Shown in pieces: positions 27,771-37,209 of a stretch of DNA of 64,000 bases (positions within the stretch are counted from its first letter, which is position 1; every line of letters begins with the position of its first letter). The notes beneath the pieces are model-generated. The model was not told the DNA's origin. It was given only the letters and a program-made list of their open reading frames with translations, and did not search any database. Source of the DNA: JABWAJ01 sp038323375 (lineage in GTDB: Bacteria > Bacteroidota > Bacteroidia > Chitinophagales > Saprospiraceae); NCBI GenBank assembly GCA_038323375.1, contig JBBQGV010000003.1:60776-124775 (forward strand), given 5' to 3'. The translations under genes and the position numbers were made by a program.

Positions 27771-29486
27771 ATGATGAAAATCGGATATTGGAATAAACTA
27801 CTCATTGCACTCACGATGACCTTTGTGCTAAGTAGTTGCGACCTGTTCGAGCTCGACATTAATGACGATCCGAACAATCCCACTACGGCAGCAATCAACT
27901 TGTTGCTGTCACAGGCTGAACTATCGTTGGCCGACGCCCTGGAAGGTGGTGTAAACAACAACCAGCTTGGCTTTGCCGGTATCCTGGCAAGCGGCGACAA
28001 CTTTCAGTTGGCGCAGAACAGCTACGATGGATTTTGGAACAACATGTACGCCGGCCCACTGAAGGACATTGAAAGCATCATACAGATTGCTTCCAACCCT
28101 GACGCTTTAAGCCCGCACTACTTAGGCATTGGGCAGTTGCTCAAGGCTTACGCATTTTCAACCATGGTAGATTTGTTTGGCGATATTCCATACAGCGAAG
28201 CGCTGAAAGGAGATGCTGCCGATGCAATCAAGCAGCCTAAGTTTGACAACCAGTCAGCCATTTATGCCGATGCGCTTGCTCTGATTGATGCAGCTATCGC
28301 CAACCTGAGCGGGACAACTCCCGTTATAGTAACCGGGGATATTATCTATGGTGGCAATTCGATAAGATGGCGGACGTTTGCCCGTTCGTTGAAACTGAAG
28401 TTGCTGATCCAAACGCGTCAGGTGAACCCTATGGCTAAACAGGATATTGAGAAAATCTTTACGGATGGCGGCTTGATTTCAACCGCTGCTGAAGATTTTC
28501 AATTTCAATTCAGTAAGCTGCAAAGCTCCAACGACGTTCGTCACTCCTGGTATGAAAGTTCTTATACCTTAGGTGTGAATGACTTCACGTACATTCTGCA
28601 CCAATACATGGTGGAAATGTTGGAAGATAAGGATCCGCGTTTCCCGTTCTACTTCCGCCGTCAGTCGAAAACAGTGCTTGACCAGGCTGACCCGTCGCAG
28701 CGCAATACAACGCCTTGTTCCATGACGCCTGGTTGTATTTACGGATACGTGGTGCTGAATGAAAACTTGCACCAGCGCATCTATGGAACGACTGACTTGA
28801 GCCAGGCTCAGATTGACTTTTTGGCGGGCATTTTTGGCCGCGACCGTTCTGATCCTGCTGGTGTGCCACAGGATGCTGACTTCCGGACGATGCCAGGCGT
28901 GTATCCTGCTGCAGGCCGTTATGACGTGACTGCTCCGGGCCTTCCCGGTTCTTTCACAGCTCCTGGCGGTGGTGTATTTCCAATACTCACACACATCAAC
29001 ATTGATTTTTACAGAATCGAAGCGATTCTGACTTTAGGTATAGCCGGGGATGCCAGAGCGTTATTTGAAACGGCGCTGCGCAACCACATTACCAAAGTAA
29101 TCAATTTTGGTGTTGCAACGGACGCAAACGCGGTTCGCCCAGACCAGGTAGACATTGACACTTATGTCAACCTTTGGCTCACTCGTTATGACAACCAGAC
29201 AAACAATGACTCCAAGTTGAACGTGGTCATGAAGCAGTTCTGGTTCTCGAGCTGGGGCAATGGTTATGAAATTTACAATGCCATGCGCCGTACGACCGAT
29301 CCGAATGCGAACAATACTTTTGGCTATACGGGTTACCCGAACACCGTTCAGGAACCGATCCTGGCGCCGCGTAAATTCCCGCTTCGTTTGCCATACCCGC
29401 AGCAGGAATTGTCTATTAACCCGAATGCAGCTGCTTACACCTCGGTTATTTACGACCAGGTTCGTTTGTTCTGGGATGTAAACTGA
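27771..29486 (+). CDS. SusD/RagB family nutrient-binding lipoprotein
   Basis: Partner of the second SusC (571 residues). A lipoprotein signal ends in FVLSSC. Next come the SusD-like_2 motif 'DINDDPNNPTTA', helical TPR-like segments (for example the region with GIGQLLKAYAFSTMVDLFGD, where the D-x-FGDIPYSEAL motif is typical) and a C-terminus ending FWDVN. It is about 90 residues longer than the first SusD, with an insertion around residues 260-420. A start at 27774 is equally possible. It is separated from SusC by a 147-bp gap with two hairpins. Confidence 0.93.
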   Translation: MMKIGYWNKLLIALTMTFVLSSCDLFELDINDDPNNPTTAAINLLLSQAELSLADALEGGVNNNQLGFAGILASGDNFQLAQNSYDGFWNNMYAGPLKDIESIIQIASNPDALSPHYLGIGQLLKAYAFSTMVDLFGDIPYSEALKGDAADAIKQPKFDNQSAIYADALALIDAAIANLSGTTPVIVTGDIIYGGNSIRWRTFARSLKLKLLIQTRQVNPMAKQDIEKIFTDGGLISTAAEDFQFQFSKLQSSNDVRHSWYESSYTLGVNDFTYILHQYMVEMLEDKDPRFPFYFRRQSKTVLDQADPSQRNTTPCSMTPGCIYGYVVLNENLHQRIYGTTDLSQAQIDFLAGIFGRDRSDPAGVPQDADFRTMPGVYPAAGRYDVTAPGLPGSFTAPGGGVFPILTHINIDFYRIEAILTLGIAGDARALFETALRNHITKVINFGVATDANAVRPDQVDIDTYVNLWLTRYDNQTNNDSKLNVVMKQFWFSSWGNGYEIYNAMRRTTDPNANNTFGYTGYPNTVQEPILAPRKFPLRLPYPQQELSINPNAAAYTSVIYDQVRLFWDVN

Positions 29487-29535
29487 TGTGAAGACAGCTT
29501 CCATCAACGGTTTTGAACAACAAAAAAAATGAATC

Positions 29536-30555
29536 ATGAATAAATTTAAAATAACGCTTTACACCTTTCTCACGGCGCTGATTCTGCCGTTCTCGGCTTG
29601 CAGAGACGAAGCCTTGAACCCGGTGCCGGATTGGGAATCGGGTATTCACGGCCTCGGACAGTTTACCGCAGGCTCCGCTCAAAACTTCGTATTCGCACAG
29701 CCAGATCAGGATATTGACCTCGAATTCCATTGGGTTTCGATTGACAACCTGAACACGGTTACCGAAATCGAATTTTATATCCTGTTTAACGAAAGTTATT
29801 CCGACAACGACGGAAACCCACGTACGGCTCGTCATGGCGGCACGGAAGGCAAGCTTTTCAAAAAGCTCACCGGTGCGGAAGTAAAGGGCAACCGCGAATT
29901 CGTGAATTTTTCAGTTACACAGGCCGATGTTTACAACCTGTACAAAGACAACACCTTTAACTACGGTGACGGTGTTGTTGGCGTTTTTGCTAACCCGGAG
30001 AAACCGGATCGCGCGCCAGGTAGCTACTTCGTAGCCGGAGATGCTTTCCAGATTCGCTGGGCGATGCGCACTGCTGATGGCCGCTATTTCGATTCGTGGT
30101 CTGATTCGGTTTGTTCGGAATTCCCGGGTGCAAGCTGTAATATTGACTGGGCGATTATTTGTGTATCGGACCTTGCTGGTACTTTCAACTATGTTCAGAC
30201 GGAAATGACTCCCGGAGCTGGCGGCGGAGCTTGTCCGGCAGAAATCACTGGCACGGTGACCTGGACGGAGGAATCTGCGGGCAAATATTTGACGACAGAC
30301 CTGACTTTTGGCATGTTCCCGTCTTCCTGCTGGAACGATAACCCGGCCAACAGCGCGACGGCCCGCGTCTTGGATCAGTGCAACACCATTGTAGTGGGTG
30401 GCGGAGACCAATACGGCGATACCTATACGTATCAGTTTGTCAGCTTCAACGGGCCCAGCCTGACTCTGAAGTGGGTCAATACCTATGGCGATAAAGGCAC
30501 GGTGGTTCTGACGCGTCAGGATGGCAGAGACTGGCCTGTTTTGAAAGGTGGATAA
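29536..30555 (+). CDS. SusD-associated lipoprotein of unknown function
   Basis: Lipoprotein of 339 residues with signal ILPFSAC (Cys22 lipidated). The mature part is beta-rich, with an Ig-like N-terminal half (about 30-200). The C-terminal half (about 210-335) has cysteine-containing strands and the segment DLAGTFNYVQTE at its start. This resembles the extra surface lipoproteins (SusE/F-like position) that follow SusCD pairs. It begins 49 bp after SusD and is presumably in the same operon. Its TAA stop overlaps the left edge of a repeat element. A ligand-binding or substrate-display role is inferred from position only. Confidence 0.75.
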   Translation: MNKFKITLYTFLTALILPFSACRDEALNPVPDWESGIHGLGQFTAGSAQNFVFAQPDQDIDLEFHWVSIDNLNTVTEIEFYILFNESYSDNDGNPRTARHGGTEGKLFKKLTGAEVKGNREFVNFSVTQADVYNLYKDNTFNYGDGVVGVFANPEKPDRAPGSYFVAGDAFQIRWAMRTADGRYFDSWSDSVCSEFPGASCNIDWAIICVSDLAGTFNYVQTEMTPGAGGGACPAEITGTVTWTEESAGKYLTTDLTFGMFPSSCWNDNPANSATARVLDQCNTIVVGGGDQYGDTYTYQFVSFNGPSLTLKWVNTYGDKGTVVLTRQDGRDWPVLKGG

Positions 30556-30717
30556 TTAGGGTCTGTCTTTAGAGTCCGATGGCTGCGGGCAATGAGGGTG
30601 TCACTCTAAGCGACGCCCTCACTAACCGCACCAAACGCCCGTTTTTGGGGTCTTCACACGCCTTGCTCTCGAACGCTAAAGAACAGACACCGTCTGAATA
30701 ATGGACGGATACTAATT
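30554..30717 (-). repeat. full-length copy of the AATTAGTGTCTGTC repeat family
   Basis: 164 bp, inverted orientation. The left edge AATTAGGGTCTGTC overlaps the stop of the upstream lipoprotein; the right edge ends GGATACTAATT. The inner arm TTGCTCTCGAACGCTAAAG is shared with copies at 37060, 53157, 54232 and 56400. No ORF. Confidence 0.85.
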
Positions 30718-30843
30718 GTTTTGATTCACTACGGGGAGAGCATTCGGTGATTGCCGGGTGCTCTCTTTTTTGTTTATTAGACGAATTACTATGCCGCGTC
30801 AGCGTTTACCAGCTTATGTCTTTGTCTTCCATGTCTTGTGAAA

Positions 30844-31416
30844 ATGAAATTATTTATTCGATCAATTTTTGCTGCTTTATATCTTTTTTGTACCACTTAT
30901 TCCTGCCAATTGCAGCGACATTGGCTGCAAACGCCTTTGCTGCGAAGCGAAAAAACGACAACTCCGCTTGCCGAAACCTTTGAAAAAAGCAAACCGGTGG
31001 CATTAATTTTCCTCGACTCCGAATGCCCCATTTGTCAAAAATATACCAAAAACATCAGGGAGTTCGCTGTGAAATACCCTCAGGTGCAATGGATTGGTGT
31101 GTTTACGCGCTGGCATTCTTTTCAACAAATAACTGATTTTGGGGTTACCTACAATTTAAATATTCCGATGTTCCTTGACGCCCGCAACCGCTTGGTTTGC
31201 AAACTTGGCGTGAAAGTGACGCCTGAAGTGGTTTTTGCTGCTACAGATGGACACATTTTGTACCAGGGCGCCATAGACAACTGGTTTTTTGGGCTGGGAA
31301 AACACCGGCCAACTTCAACCGAAAACTACCTGACTGATGCCATTGAGGCCTGGAGTAGGGGAGAGGCACCAAAAATTTCAAGAACTACTCCTATCGGATG
31401 CGTGATAGAACAATAG
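30844..31416 (+). CDS. redoxin/thioredoxin-fold exported protein
   Basis: Exported thioredoxin-fold protein of 190 residues, with an N-terminal signal or membrane segment (possibly a lipoprotein, Cys near residue 20). The redox motif is C-P-I-C in FLDSECPICQKYTKN. The C-terminus ends in T-x-P-I-G-C-V-I, a tail seen in some extracytoplasmic redoxin proteins of Bacteroidota and Planctomycetes, where the Cys could act with the CxxC site. Translation may start at the ATG at 30844 or the GTG at 30838. It could be a thiol reductase or a peroxidase-like protein; the sequence does not settle this. Confidence 0.8.
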   Translation: MKLFIRSIFAALYLFCTTYSCQLQRHWLQTPLLRSEKTTTPLAETFEKSKPVALIFLDSECPICQKYTKNIREFAVKYPQVQWIGVFTRWHSFQQITDFGVTYNLNIPMFLDARNRLVCKLGVKVTPEVVFAATDGHILYQGAIDNWFFGLGKHRPTSTENYLTDAIEAWSRGEAPKISRTTPIGCVIEQ

Positions 31417-31424
31417 CCGCTACT

Positions 31425-31432
31425 TACCTTTG
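31425..31432 (+). promoter_or_regulatory. -7 element for folC
   Basis: TACCTTTG, an exact TAnnTTTG match 21 bp before the folC ATG. No well-placed TTTG upstream. Confidence 0.4.
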
Positions 31433-31453
31433 TACACCAAATATATTAAACGC

Positions 31454-32749
31454 ATGACCTTTCGGGAACGCTATCAATTGACGCTGGATTACCTCTTTGA
31501 GCAGTTGCCGATGTTTCAGCGCATTGGCCCCCCGGCCTTTAAAAAAGGGCTGGGCAATACCCTTGCGTTATTGGAAGCTTTGGACAACCCGCAGCAGCAA
31601 TTTCGGGCCATTCACATCGCTGGCACAAACGGGAAAGGTTCGGTTGCGCATCTGTTGGCCGCAATTTTGCAGGCATCGGGTTACCGAACGGGGCTTTACA
31701 TTTCGCCCCACTATAAAGACTTTAGGGAGCGCATCAAAGTGAACGGGCAATACGTCAATAAGGCTTATGTCGTTGATTTTTCTGAACGCCACCGGGCTTT
31801 GTTCGACCGCATTCAACCCTCCTTTTTCGAAATTACGGTGGCCATGGCTTTCGACTATTTTGCCAAACAAAAAGTAGAGGTTGCCGTTGTGGAAACTGGT
31901 CTGGGAGGGCGCTTAGATTCTACAAACGTGCTGACCCCGGTGTTGAGCGTCATCACCAACATCAGTTTTGACCATCAGCAGTTTTTGGGCGATACCCTGC
32001 CCCTGATTGCCGCCGAAAAAGCCGGAATTATCAAAGCGCACATCCCGGTCGTCATTGGTGAAACCCACCCGGAAACAAAGCCGGTTTTTGTGGCAAAAGC
32101 GGTAGAAATGGAGGCGCCGATCGTATTTGCAGATGAACACTGGAAGGCAGCGTGGAAAGGAGAAACCGGGACGCATTCGACCTATGAATTATGGCGCGAA
32201 GGTCAACCTGAATACCTGGCGTTGCACGCCAATTTGCATGGACGTTACCAGTCGAAAAACCTACAAACTGTTGCGCAAGCCGTTGATCTACTTCAAAATA
32301 CGTTCAATATAAGCACTCAAAACGTTCGGGACGGCCTTTTTAATTTAACAACCCTCACTAAGTTTATGGGGCGCTGGCAGGTAATCGGAACGCATCCGGC
32401 TATTATTTGCGACAGCGCGCACAATGAGGGCGGATTGAAGCTAACCCTGGAACAAGTTGCTCAATATCCTTACGAAAATCTGCACCTCGTAATGGGAACC
32501 GTAAGCGATAAGGAGCTTAAACCGGTTTTAGAATTGTTTCCCAAACATGCGCGGTACTACTTTTGCAAGGCCAATATCCCGAGGGGGTTGGACGCTAAAC
32601 AACTGCAATTCCGTGCATCGCAGGAAGGACTAAAGGGGCGGGCTTATGTTTCTGTAAAACGCGCCCTGCAAGCTGCTAAAAGGCAAGCCAAGCCCGGCGA
32701 TCTGATTTTTGTAACGGGGAGCATCTTTGTTGTTGCGGAGGTTTTATAA
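31454..32749 (+). CDS. folC: folylpolyglutamate synthase/dihydrofolate synthase
   Basis: Mur-ligase-type ATP-dependent enzyme (431 residues) that adds glutamate to dihydropteroate and folates. The P-loop is GTNGKGSVAHLL, preceded by HIA. Further motifs are SPHYKDFRERI (folate-site loop), VVETGLGGRLDSTN, ISFDHQQFLGDTL with AAEKAGIIK, and DSAHNEGGLKLTLE in the C-terminal domain. All are standard FolC signatures. The ATG at 31454 is supported by family length and by the -7 element just upstream. Whether it is bifunctional cannot be judged from motifs alone, though single FolC enzymes usually are. Confidence 0.95.
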   Translation: MTFRERYQLTLDYLFEQLPMFQRIGPPAFKKGLGNTLALLEALDNPQQQFRAIHIAGTNGKGSVAHLLAAILQASGYRTGLYISPHYKDFRERIKVNGQYVNKAYVVDFSERHRALFDRIQPSFFEITVAMAFDYFAKQKVEVAVVETGLGGRLDSTNVLTPVLSVITNISFDHQQFLGDTLPLIAAEKAGIIKAHIPVVIGETHPETKPVFVAKAVEMEAPIVFADEHWKAAWKGETGTHSTYELWREGQPEYLALHANLHGRYQSKNLQTVAQAVDLLQNTFNISTQNVRDGLFNLTTLTKFMGRWQVIGTHPAIICDSAHNEGGLKLTLEQVAQYPYENLHLVMGTVSDKELKPVLELFPKHARYYFCKANIPRGLDAKQLQFRASQEGLKGRAYVSVKRALQAAKRQAKPGDLIFVTGSIFVVAEVL

Positions 32750-32799
32750 AATTTTTACCACAGTGGCAATAAAAAGCAGCATTCATTGCAAATAATCCC

Positions 32800-32807
32800 T
32801 ATTTTTG
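32800..32807 (+). promoter_or_regulatory. -7 element for the aminotransferase gene
   Basis: TATTTTTG, an exact TAnnTTTG match 26 bp before the ATG at 32834. Confidence 0.45.
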
Positions 32808-32833
32808 CACTTAAATTTTGAAAAAACAAAATA

Positions 32834-34042
32834 ATGGCAGAATTGGTACAGACGCTGTTGACACAGCGTATTCAATTGATGGAAGAATCGGCGACCATAA
32901 AAATGGCGCAAATGGCGCGTGATCTCGCTGCTCAAGGCCACGATGTGATTGACCTGAGCCTTGGAGAGCCCGATTTTGATACCCCGGTTCACATCAAAGA
33001 GGCCGCCAAAAAAGCGCTCGATGACGGGTTCACTAAATATACCCCGGTGCCGGGCACAGTTGAACTGCGGAAGGCCATTCAAGCTAAATTCAAGCGGGAC
33101 AACAACCTTGATTTCGAAATTAATCAGATTGTCGTTTCCAATGGTGCCAAACAATCCATTGCCAACGTTTGCCTTTCGCTGCTCGAAAAAGGCGATGAAG
33201 CGTTGATTCTGGCTCCTTATTGGGTGTCTTACGCCGAAATTGTCAAATTAACGGAGGCAACGCCTGTTTACGTCTATGCAGGCATTGAAGATGATTACAA
33301 ATCCAGCGCATCGCAAATAGAAGCAGCCATCTCGGAACGCACCAAACTCATCATTTTTTCATCGCCATGCAATCCAACCGGTTCGGTTTATACCTACGAA
33401 GAATTGGAATCCATTGCCGAAATGCTGTCGCGCCACGAACACGTGATCATCATTTCGGATGAGATTTATGAATACATCAATTTTTCCGGCAAACATGCCA
33501 GTATCGGCGCTTTCCCGCAGGTGAAAGACCGCACGGTTACCGTAAACGGATTTTCCAAAGGCTTTGCAATGACGGGATGGCGGCTGGGATATATTGGCGC
33601 ACCGGCTTGGCTTGCAAGTGCTTGCAATAAAATGCAGGGGCAAATTACTTCCGGCGCCGCCGCGTTTAGCCAAAAAGCTGCTGCTTTTGCTTTGGGTTCG
33701 GACATGACGCCGACCTGGCAAATGCGGGACGCGTTCCTGCGCCGCCGCGAATTGGTGACCGATTTGATGAAAAAAATTCCCGGGATGAACGTTAATCACC
33801 CACAAGGTGCCTTCTACGTTTTTCCGGACATCAGCGCTTTTTTTGGAAAAACAGATGGTAAAATGCTTATTCGCGATGCGGATGATTTTTGCGAATATTT
33901 GCTGCATACCGCTTATGTCGCAGCGGTGAGCGGTGCGGCTTTTGGTGCCGACAATTGCTTCCGCATTTCCTACGCTACTTCGGATGAAAAGCTCACGGAG
34001 GCTATTCGGCGCATTGGGGAAGCTTTGTCAAAATTAAAGTGA
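32834..34042 (+). CDS. class I pyridoxal-phosphate aminotransferase (aspartate aminotransferase type)
   Basis: Cytoplasmic PLP enzyme, 402 residues, fold-type I, class Ib aspartate aminotransferase type. Motifs are SLGEPDFDTP near the N-terminus (substrate/Arg loop), NPTGSVYTYEEL, the PLP-phosphate block SDEIYEYI, and the PLP-lysine motif NGFSKGFAMTGWRLGYI, with the lysine forming the Schiff base. The closing FRISYATSDEKL carries the conserved carboxylate-binding Arg. The substrate could be aspartate, prephenate or another amino acid; class Ib enzymes in bacteria often take aspartate and 2-oxoglutarate. Probably monocistronic. Confidence 0.92.
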   Translation: MAELVQTLLTQRIQLMEESATIKMAQMARDLAAQGHDVIDLSLGEPDFDTPVHIKEAAKKALDDGFTKYTPVPGTVELRKAIQAKFKRDNNLDFEINQIVVSNGAKQSIANVCLSLLEKGDEALILAPYWVSYAEIVKLTEATPVYVYAGIEDDYKSSASQIEAAISERTKLIIFSSPCNPTGSVYTYEELESIAEMLSRHEHVIIISDEIYEYINFSGKHASIGAFPQVKDRTVTVNGFSKGFAMTGWRLGYIGAPAWLASACNKMQGQITSGAAAFSQKAAAFALGSDMTPTWQMRDAFLRRRELVTDLMKKIPGMNVNHPQGAFYVFPDISAFFGKTDGKMLIRDADDFCEYLLHTAYVAAVSGAAFGADNCFRISYATSDEKLTEAIRRIGEALSKLK

Positions 34043-34477
34043 TAAAAAAGCGGAGCCGCCGCGTTGTAAACCTATAGGGTTTTAAGGAACCTTATACGCT
34101 AGTTGCCCCACATGAGCAGGTGTCACGGAGTCTCGCGGAGTAAAGGGAGTCTCTCACAGAGGCCTTAACTCCGCGAGACTCCCTTTACTCTGTGAGACTC
34201 CGTGACATACAAGGAAGCCAGTAGAGGCTGTCCTCAGATGCTTCGCGTCCTCATATCGGGCTCTTGCGTACCTTGCTATCGAACTATAAAGACAGACACT
34301 AGTCCAAAAAAATTGTAAGTATAACTGCATTTTTATCTCTAATTTGCAGCCTAATTCCTGTCTTGTTACCAGTCATTCCTAGTCCTCACACTTCCCAAAC
34401 CACTAAAAGGAAGGCAATACATTTACAAGGCCGTCGCCTTGTAAATAGGTCTGGCAATTTTACAAAAACATGGGTTT
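34043..34477. other. 435-bp intergenic region before the amylase gene
   Basis: Just after the aminotransferase stop lies a small hairpin AAACC-TATA-GGGTTT. The centre is filled by a large copy of the repeat family (34106-34303). The remaining 170 bp before the amylase ATG is AT-rich leader without a well-formed promoter. Confidence 0.55.
34106..34303. repeat. large-variant copy of the repeat family with 87-bp nested palindrome
   Basis: Ends at the right in CTATAAAGACAGACACTAG, as in other copies. The centre (34121-34207) is a long imperfect palindrome beginning TGTCACGGAGTCTCGCGGAG and closing with ACTCCGTGACA. The same centre, in the opposite orientation, fills the copy at 53157-53419. The left boundary is approximate. 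Confidence 0.75.
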
Positions 34478-37048
34478 ATGAATCTTTTAAGACGCGCTTA
34501 CCGGGCAGGCTTGTGGTTTGCCTTGCTATTACTGTCAACTTATTGCGTTCATGCACAGGATTTTATGATGCAGGGCTGGTATTGGGATTATCCCAAACCC
34601 AATTGTAATAACTATAACGGGCCTTCAATTGCCCTTGAACTGACAGGCAAAGCCACCGCCCTGAAAAATGCCGGATTTACCATGCTATGGCTCCCCCCCA
34701 TGAGCAAAGCCAGTTTTGGCGATTGCAGCAATGGCTACGACCCGAAGGATTTATACGACTATGGCCAGGCCACCGGTCAAACGGGATTGGGAACGGGCGC
34801 TCAGGTTTCAAACCTGATCGGCGCTTTGAGTACCAACGGCATCATTTCCGTGGCCGATGTCGTCTATAACCACCGCGACGGTGGGGATTATGAGGACAAC
34901 CCGGCCGTGCGCAACTACGTCATGAACTTCCCGCCGGCCGGCTGCAACGGCAACGCCACCCCATATCCCGTGAACGGAAAAGTGCGGTACCGCCTGCCAT
35001 TGGGCGGCAGCAGTGGCAATGGCGCGGGGAATTATTATTTTAAATTCAGTTCCGCTTCGGGTAATGGCGGTTTCAACGGACGTCCCTATAAATTGTATTT
35101 CCGGACGCAGAATACGGTGCATAACTCAGACACGATTAACGAATATGAACCCAATGGCGGAGTAGATTGCAATCCTGATCAACCCAACAACCAGATATTC
35201 CTGGGCCGCAATATTTTTGCCAACCAGGAAATCGGATCCTGCAACACCGACGAATTCTACCTCGCTCTTGGTGCCGGCGATTTCCTTGCATCCGGCGATA
35301 ATTTAGAAATTTACATCGAAGAAGTGGGCGGGGGCGGTTCCGGTATTGACCAGCGGCTTTATGAAATTTGGTCTGGCTCCCGAAATATGAACATCATCAA
35401 CGACCTGGCTTTACAAACGCGAACCAATTACGCCGCTATGCCCAGCGGCCAGGGGGCGATGAACTACCTGAATTTCAAACCCAATGGCGTCAATTTCACC
35501 TGCATGACCGGCGACCAGGAGTATCCTTACTTTTTCTTTGACGTAGAGCAAGCGCACATCTCGACCCAAACTGCTTACAACGACTGGACAAAATGGTTGT
35601 TGACGAACGTCGGAATTGGCGGTTTGCGCATGGACGCGGTGAAACATTTTCCGGCTTCTTTTGTAGGGCAATTGATCAACGCGCTTTATAATAATTCTCC
35701 CAGCATTCGGCCTTCTATGGTTGTAGGAGAGCATTTTACTTCCAATGCAGGCGTACTAACCGGGTGGGTAAACGAAGTGAATTCTTATTTGAGCCAACCC
35801 ATAAAAGATGTCATTAAGGTCAGGGCTTTTGATTTTGACCTGCGGGATAATTTGCGGGTCGCCTGTGAAAGCTTCGGCTACGATGTGCGGAACATTTTCA
35901 ATGCTGGCATGAGCAACGGTGCCGGCGCCAGTCCGTTTTCGGTGGTGACAATGGTCAATAACCACGATTTTCGGTATGTGGATGTCTACCACGATATGAA
36001 CCCGATACTGGGGTATGCTTACATTCTCACCAACAATCAGGTTGGCCTGCCCTGCGTTTTTTATCCGGATTATTACGGCGCAACGCTCAAGATGGACAAC
36101 AATGTCATGCTGACCGTGCCTTCGCTGAAAAGCGAAATAGATGCTTTGATCAGCGCACACAAAGCGTATATCTTCGGAGCCAATCAGATAGATTACCTGA
36201 GTCGTTTTTCTACACCATACCATCAAAGTTTTTCAGCCGGGGGCGCTTCCACCACGCTTTTTTACCAAATCATCAATACTTCTACGGGACGGAACGTGCT
36301 GGTCGCCATCAATTTTGCAGGAACGCCGCTGACCGCGTCGCACGGAGTAAATACCAGCAGCGCAGGCTTGAGCAATGGCGACGAACTCCTCAAAGTTGCC
36401 GGTTCGGCGGGTGCCAGCGCCAGCGTCAGCGTATCCAACGGGCGGGTAAACCTCACCGTGCCTGCGTTCGGGTATGCGGTTTGGACGGGCATAAGTGTGC
36501 TCCCGCTTGATTTGCTCACCTTTGAAGTAGAAAAACAAGATAAGCAAGTGAGCCTGCTATGGACTTCGGCCAACGAAGTTGATTTTGCGGGCTACGAAGT
36601 GCAGCGGTCTTTAGATGGAATGCATTTTGAAAAAATTGGCTGGATCGCAGGCCAGGGAACGCCGGATGGAACAACGCGTAGCTACCATTTTCAAGATAAA
36701 AATCCTGTATTCAACAAGCCGCTCTACTACCGTTTGCGCATGCTCGACCTGGATGGTACGGTCGAATTTTCTCCACTCCGTTCGGTTACCCTAAAAAATG
36801 AACCGGAAGTGCGGTTGTTTCCCAATCCGACAACCGGCAGTTTTTGGTTAAAATTTCAGCAACCGACGGTTGAAAATACCTGGATAGTAGTGCGCGATGC
36901 CCTGGGACGCCCCGTTTTGTCGGAAGCAATAGAAGTTGGCGCTGTGCAAAAAGAACTGAATATCGCAACCCAACCCGCCGGAATTTATTCCGTCGTGATT
37001 AAAACGGAGGGGCAGGTGATCTGGAGTAAGTTTATCTCTAAAGACTAA
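34478..37048 (+). CDS. secreted alpha-amylase (GH13) with T9SS sorting domain
   Basis: Secreted glycoside hydrolase of family GH13 (856 residues). Signal peptide of about 24 residues ending in VHAQ. The opening QGWYWDYPKP and TMLWLPPMSKA are typical of GH13 amylases. The catalytic motifs are VVYNHRDGG (region I), GLRMDAVKH with nucleophile Asp386 (II), VVGEHF with acid/base Glu418 (III) and VNNHD with Asp497 (IV). An insertion of about 140 residues, rich in Gly/Asn, lies between regions I and II. A beta-sandwich segment (about 680-770) precedes the C-terminal type A sorting domain (VRLFPNPTTGSF to the end), so export by T9SS is predicted. Substrates are alpha-glucans. The stop TAA lies in a repeat remnant. 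Confidence 0.93.
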   Translation: MNLLRRAYRAGLWFALLLLSTYCVHAQDFMMQGWYWDYPKPNCNNYNGPSIALELTGKATALKNAGFTMLWLPPMSKASFGDCSNGYDPKDLYDYGQATGQTGLGTGAQVSNLIGALSTNGIISVADVVYNHRDGGDYEDNPAVRNYVMNFPPAGCNGNATPYPVNGKVRYRLPLGGSSGNGAGNYYFKFSSASGNGGFNGRPYKLYFRTQNTVHNSDTINEYEPNGGVDCNPDQPNNQIFLGRNIFANQEIGSCNTDEFYLALGAGDFLASGDNLEIYIEEVGGGGSGIDQRLYEIWSGSRNMNIINDLALQTRTNYAAMPSGQGAMNYLNFKPNGVNFTCMTGDQEYPYFFFDVEQAHISTQTAYNDWTKWLLTNVGIGGLRMDAVKHFPASFVGQLINALYNNSPSIRPSMVVGEHFTSNAGVLTGWVNEVNSYLSQPIKDVIKVRAFDFDLRDNLRVACESFGYDVRNIFNAGMSNGAGASPFSVVTMVNNHDFRYVDVYHDMNPILGYAYILTNNQVGLPCVFYPDYYGATLKMDNNVMLTVPSLKSEIDALISAHKAYIFGANQIDYLSRFSTPYHQSFSAGGASTTLFYQIINTSTGRNVLVAINFAGTPLTASHGVNTSSAGLSNGDELLKVAGSAGASASVSVSNGRVNLTVPAFGYAVWTGISVLPLDLLTFEVEKQDKQVSLLWTSANEVDFAGYEVQRSLDGMHFEKIGWIAGQGTPDGTTRSYHFQDKNPVFNKPLYYRLRMLDLDGTVEFSPLRSVTLKNEPEVRLFPNPTTGSFWLKFQQPTVENTWIVVRDALGRPVLSEAIEVGAVQKELNIATQPAGIYSVVIKTEGQVIWSKFISKD

Positions 37049-37063
37049 AGACAGAAACTAATT
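37045..37063 (+). repeat. right-end remnant of the repeat family
   Basis: CTAAAGACAGAAACTAATT, a right edge that overlaps the amylase stop codon and abuts head-on the left edge of the next copy, so that AATT is shared. Confidence 0.65.
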
Positions 37064-37209
37064 AGTGTTTGTCCATTTAGTCCCGTGTCTGTTCTTTAGC
37101 GTTCGAGAACAAGGCGTGTTTTGCCCCAAAAATGGGAGTTTACTCGCGTAAATGAGCAGTTTTGGGGCAAAATACAACGCAGCTATCGGACTATAAAGAC
37201 AGACACTTA
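37060..37209 (+). repeat. full-length copy of the AATTAGTGTCTGTC repeat family
   Basis: 150 bp. Left edge AATTAGTGTTTGTCC; centre TTTTGCCCCAAAA...TTTTGGGGCAAAA around TTTACTCGCGTAAA; right edge GGACTATAAAGACAGACAC then TTA. That TTA is the reverse complement of the TAA stop of rimM. Confidence 0.88.

Noticed and set aside
34121..34207. Simple intrinsic terminator
   Set aside because: The stem is far longer than a terminator, has no U-run, and recurs elsewhere as part of a repeat element.
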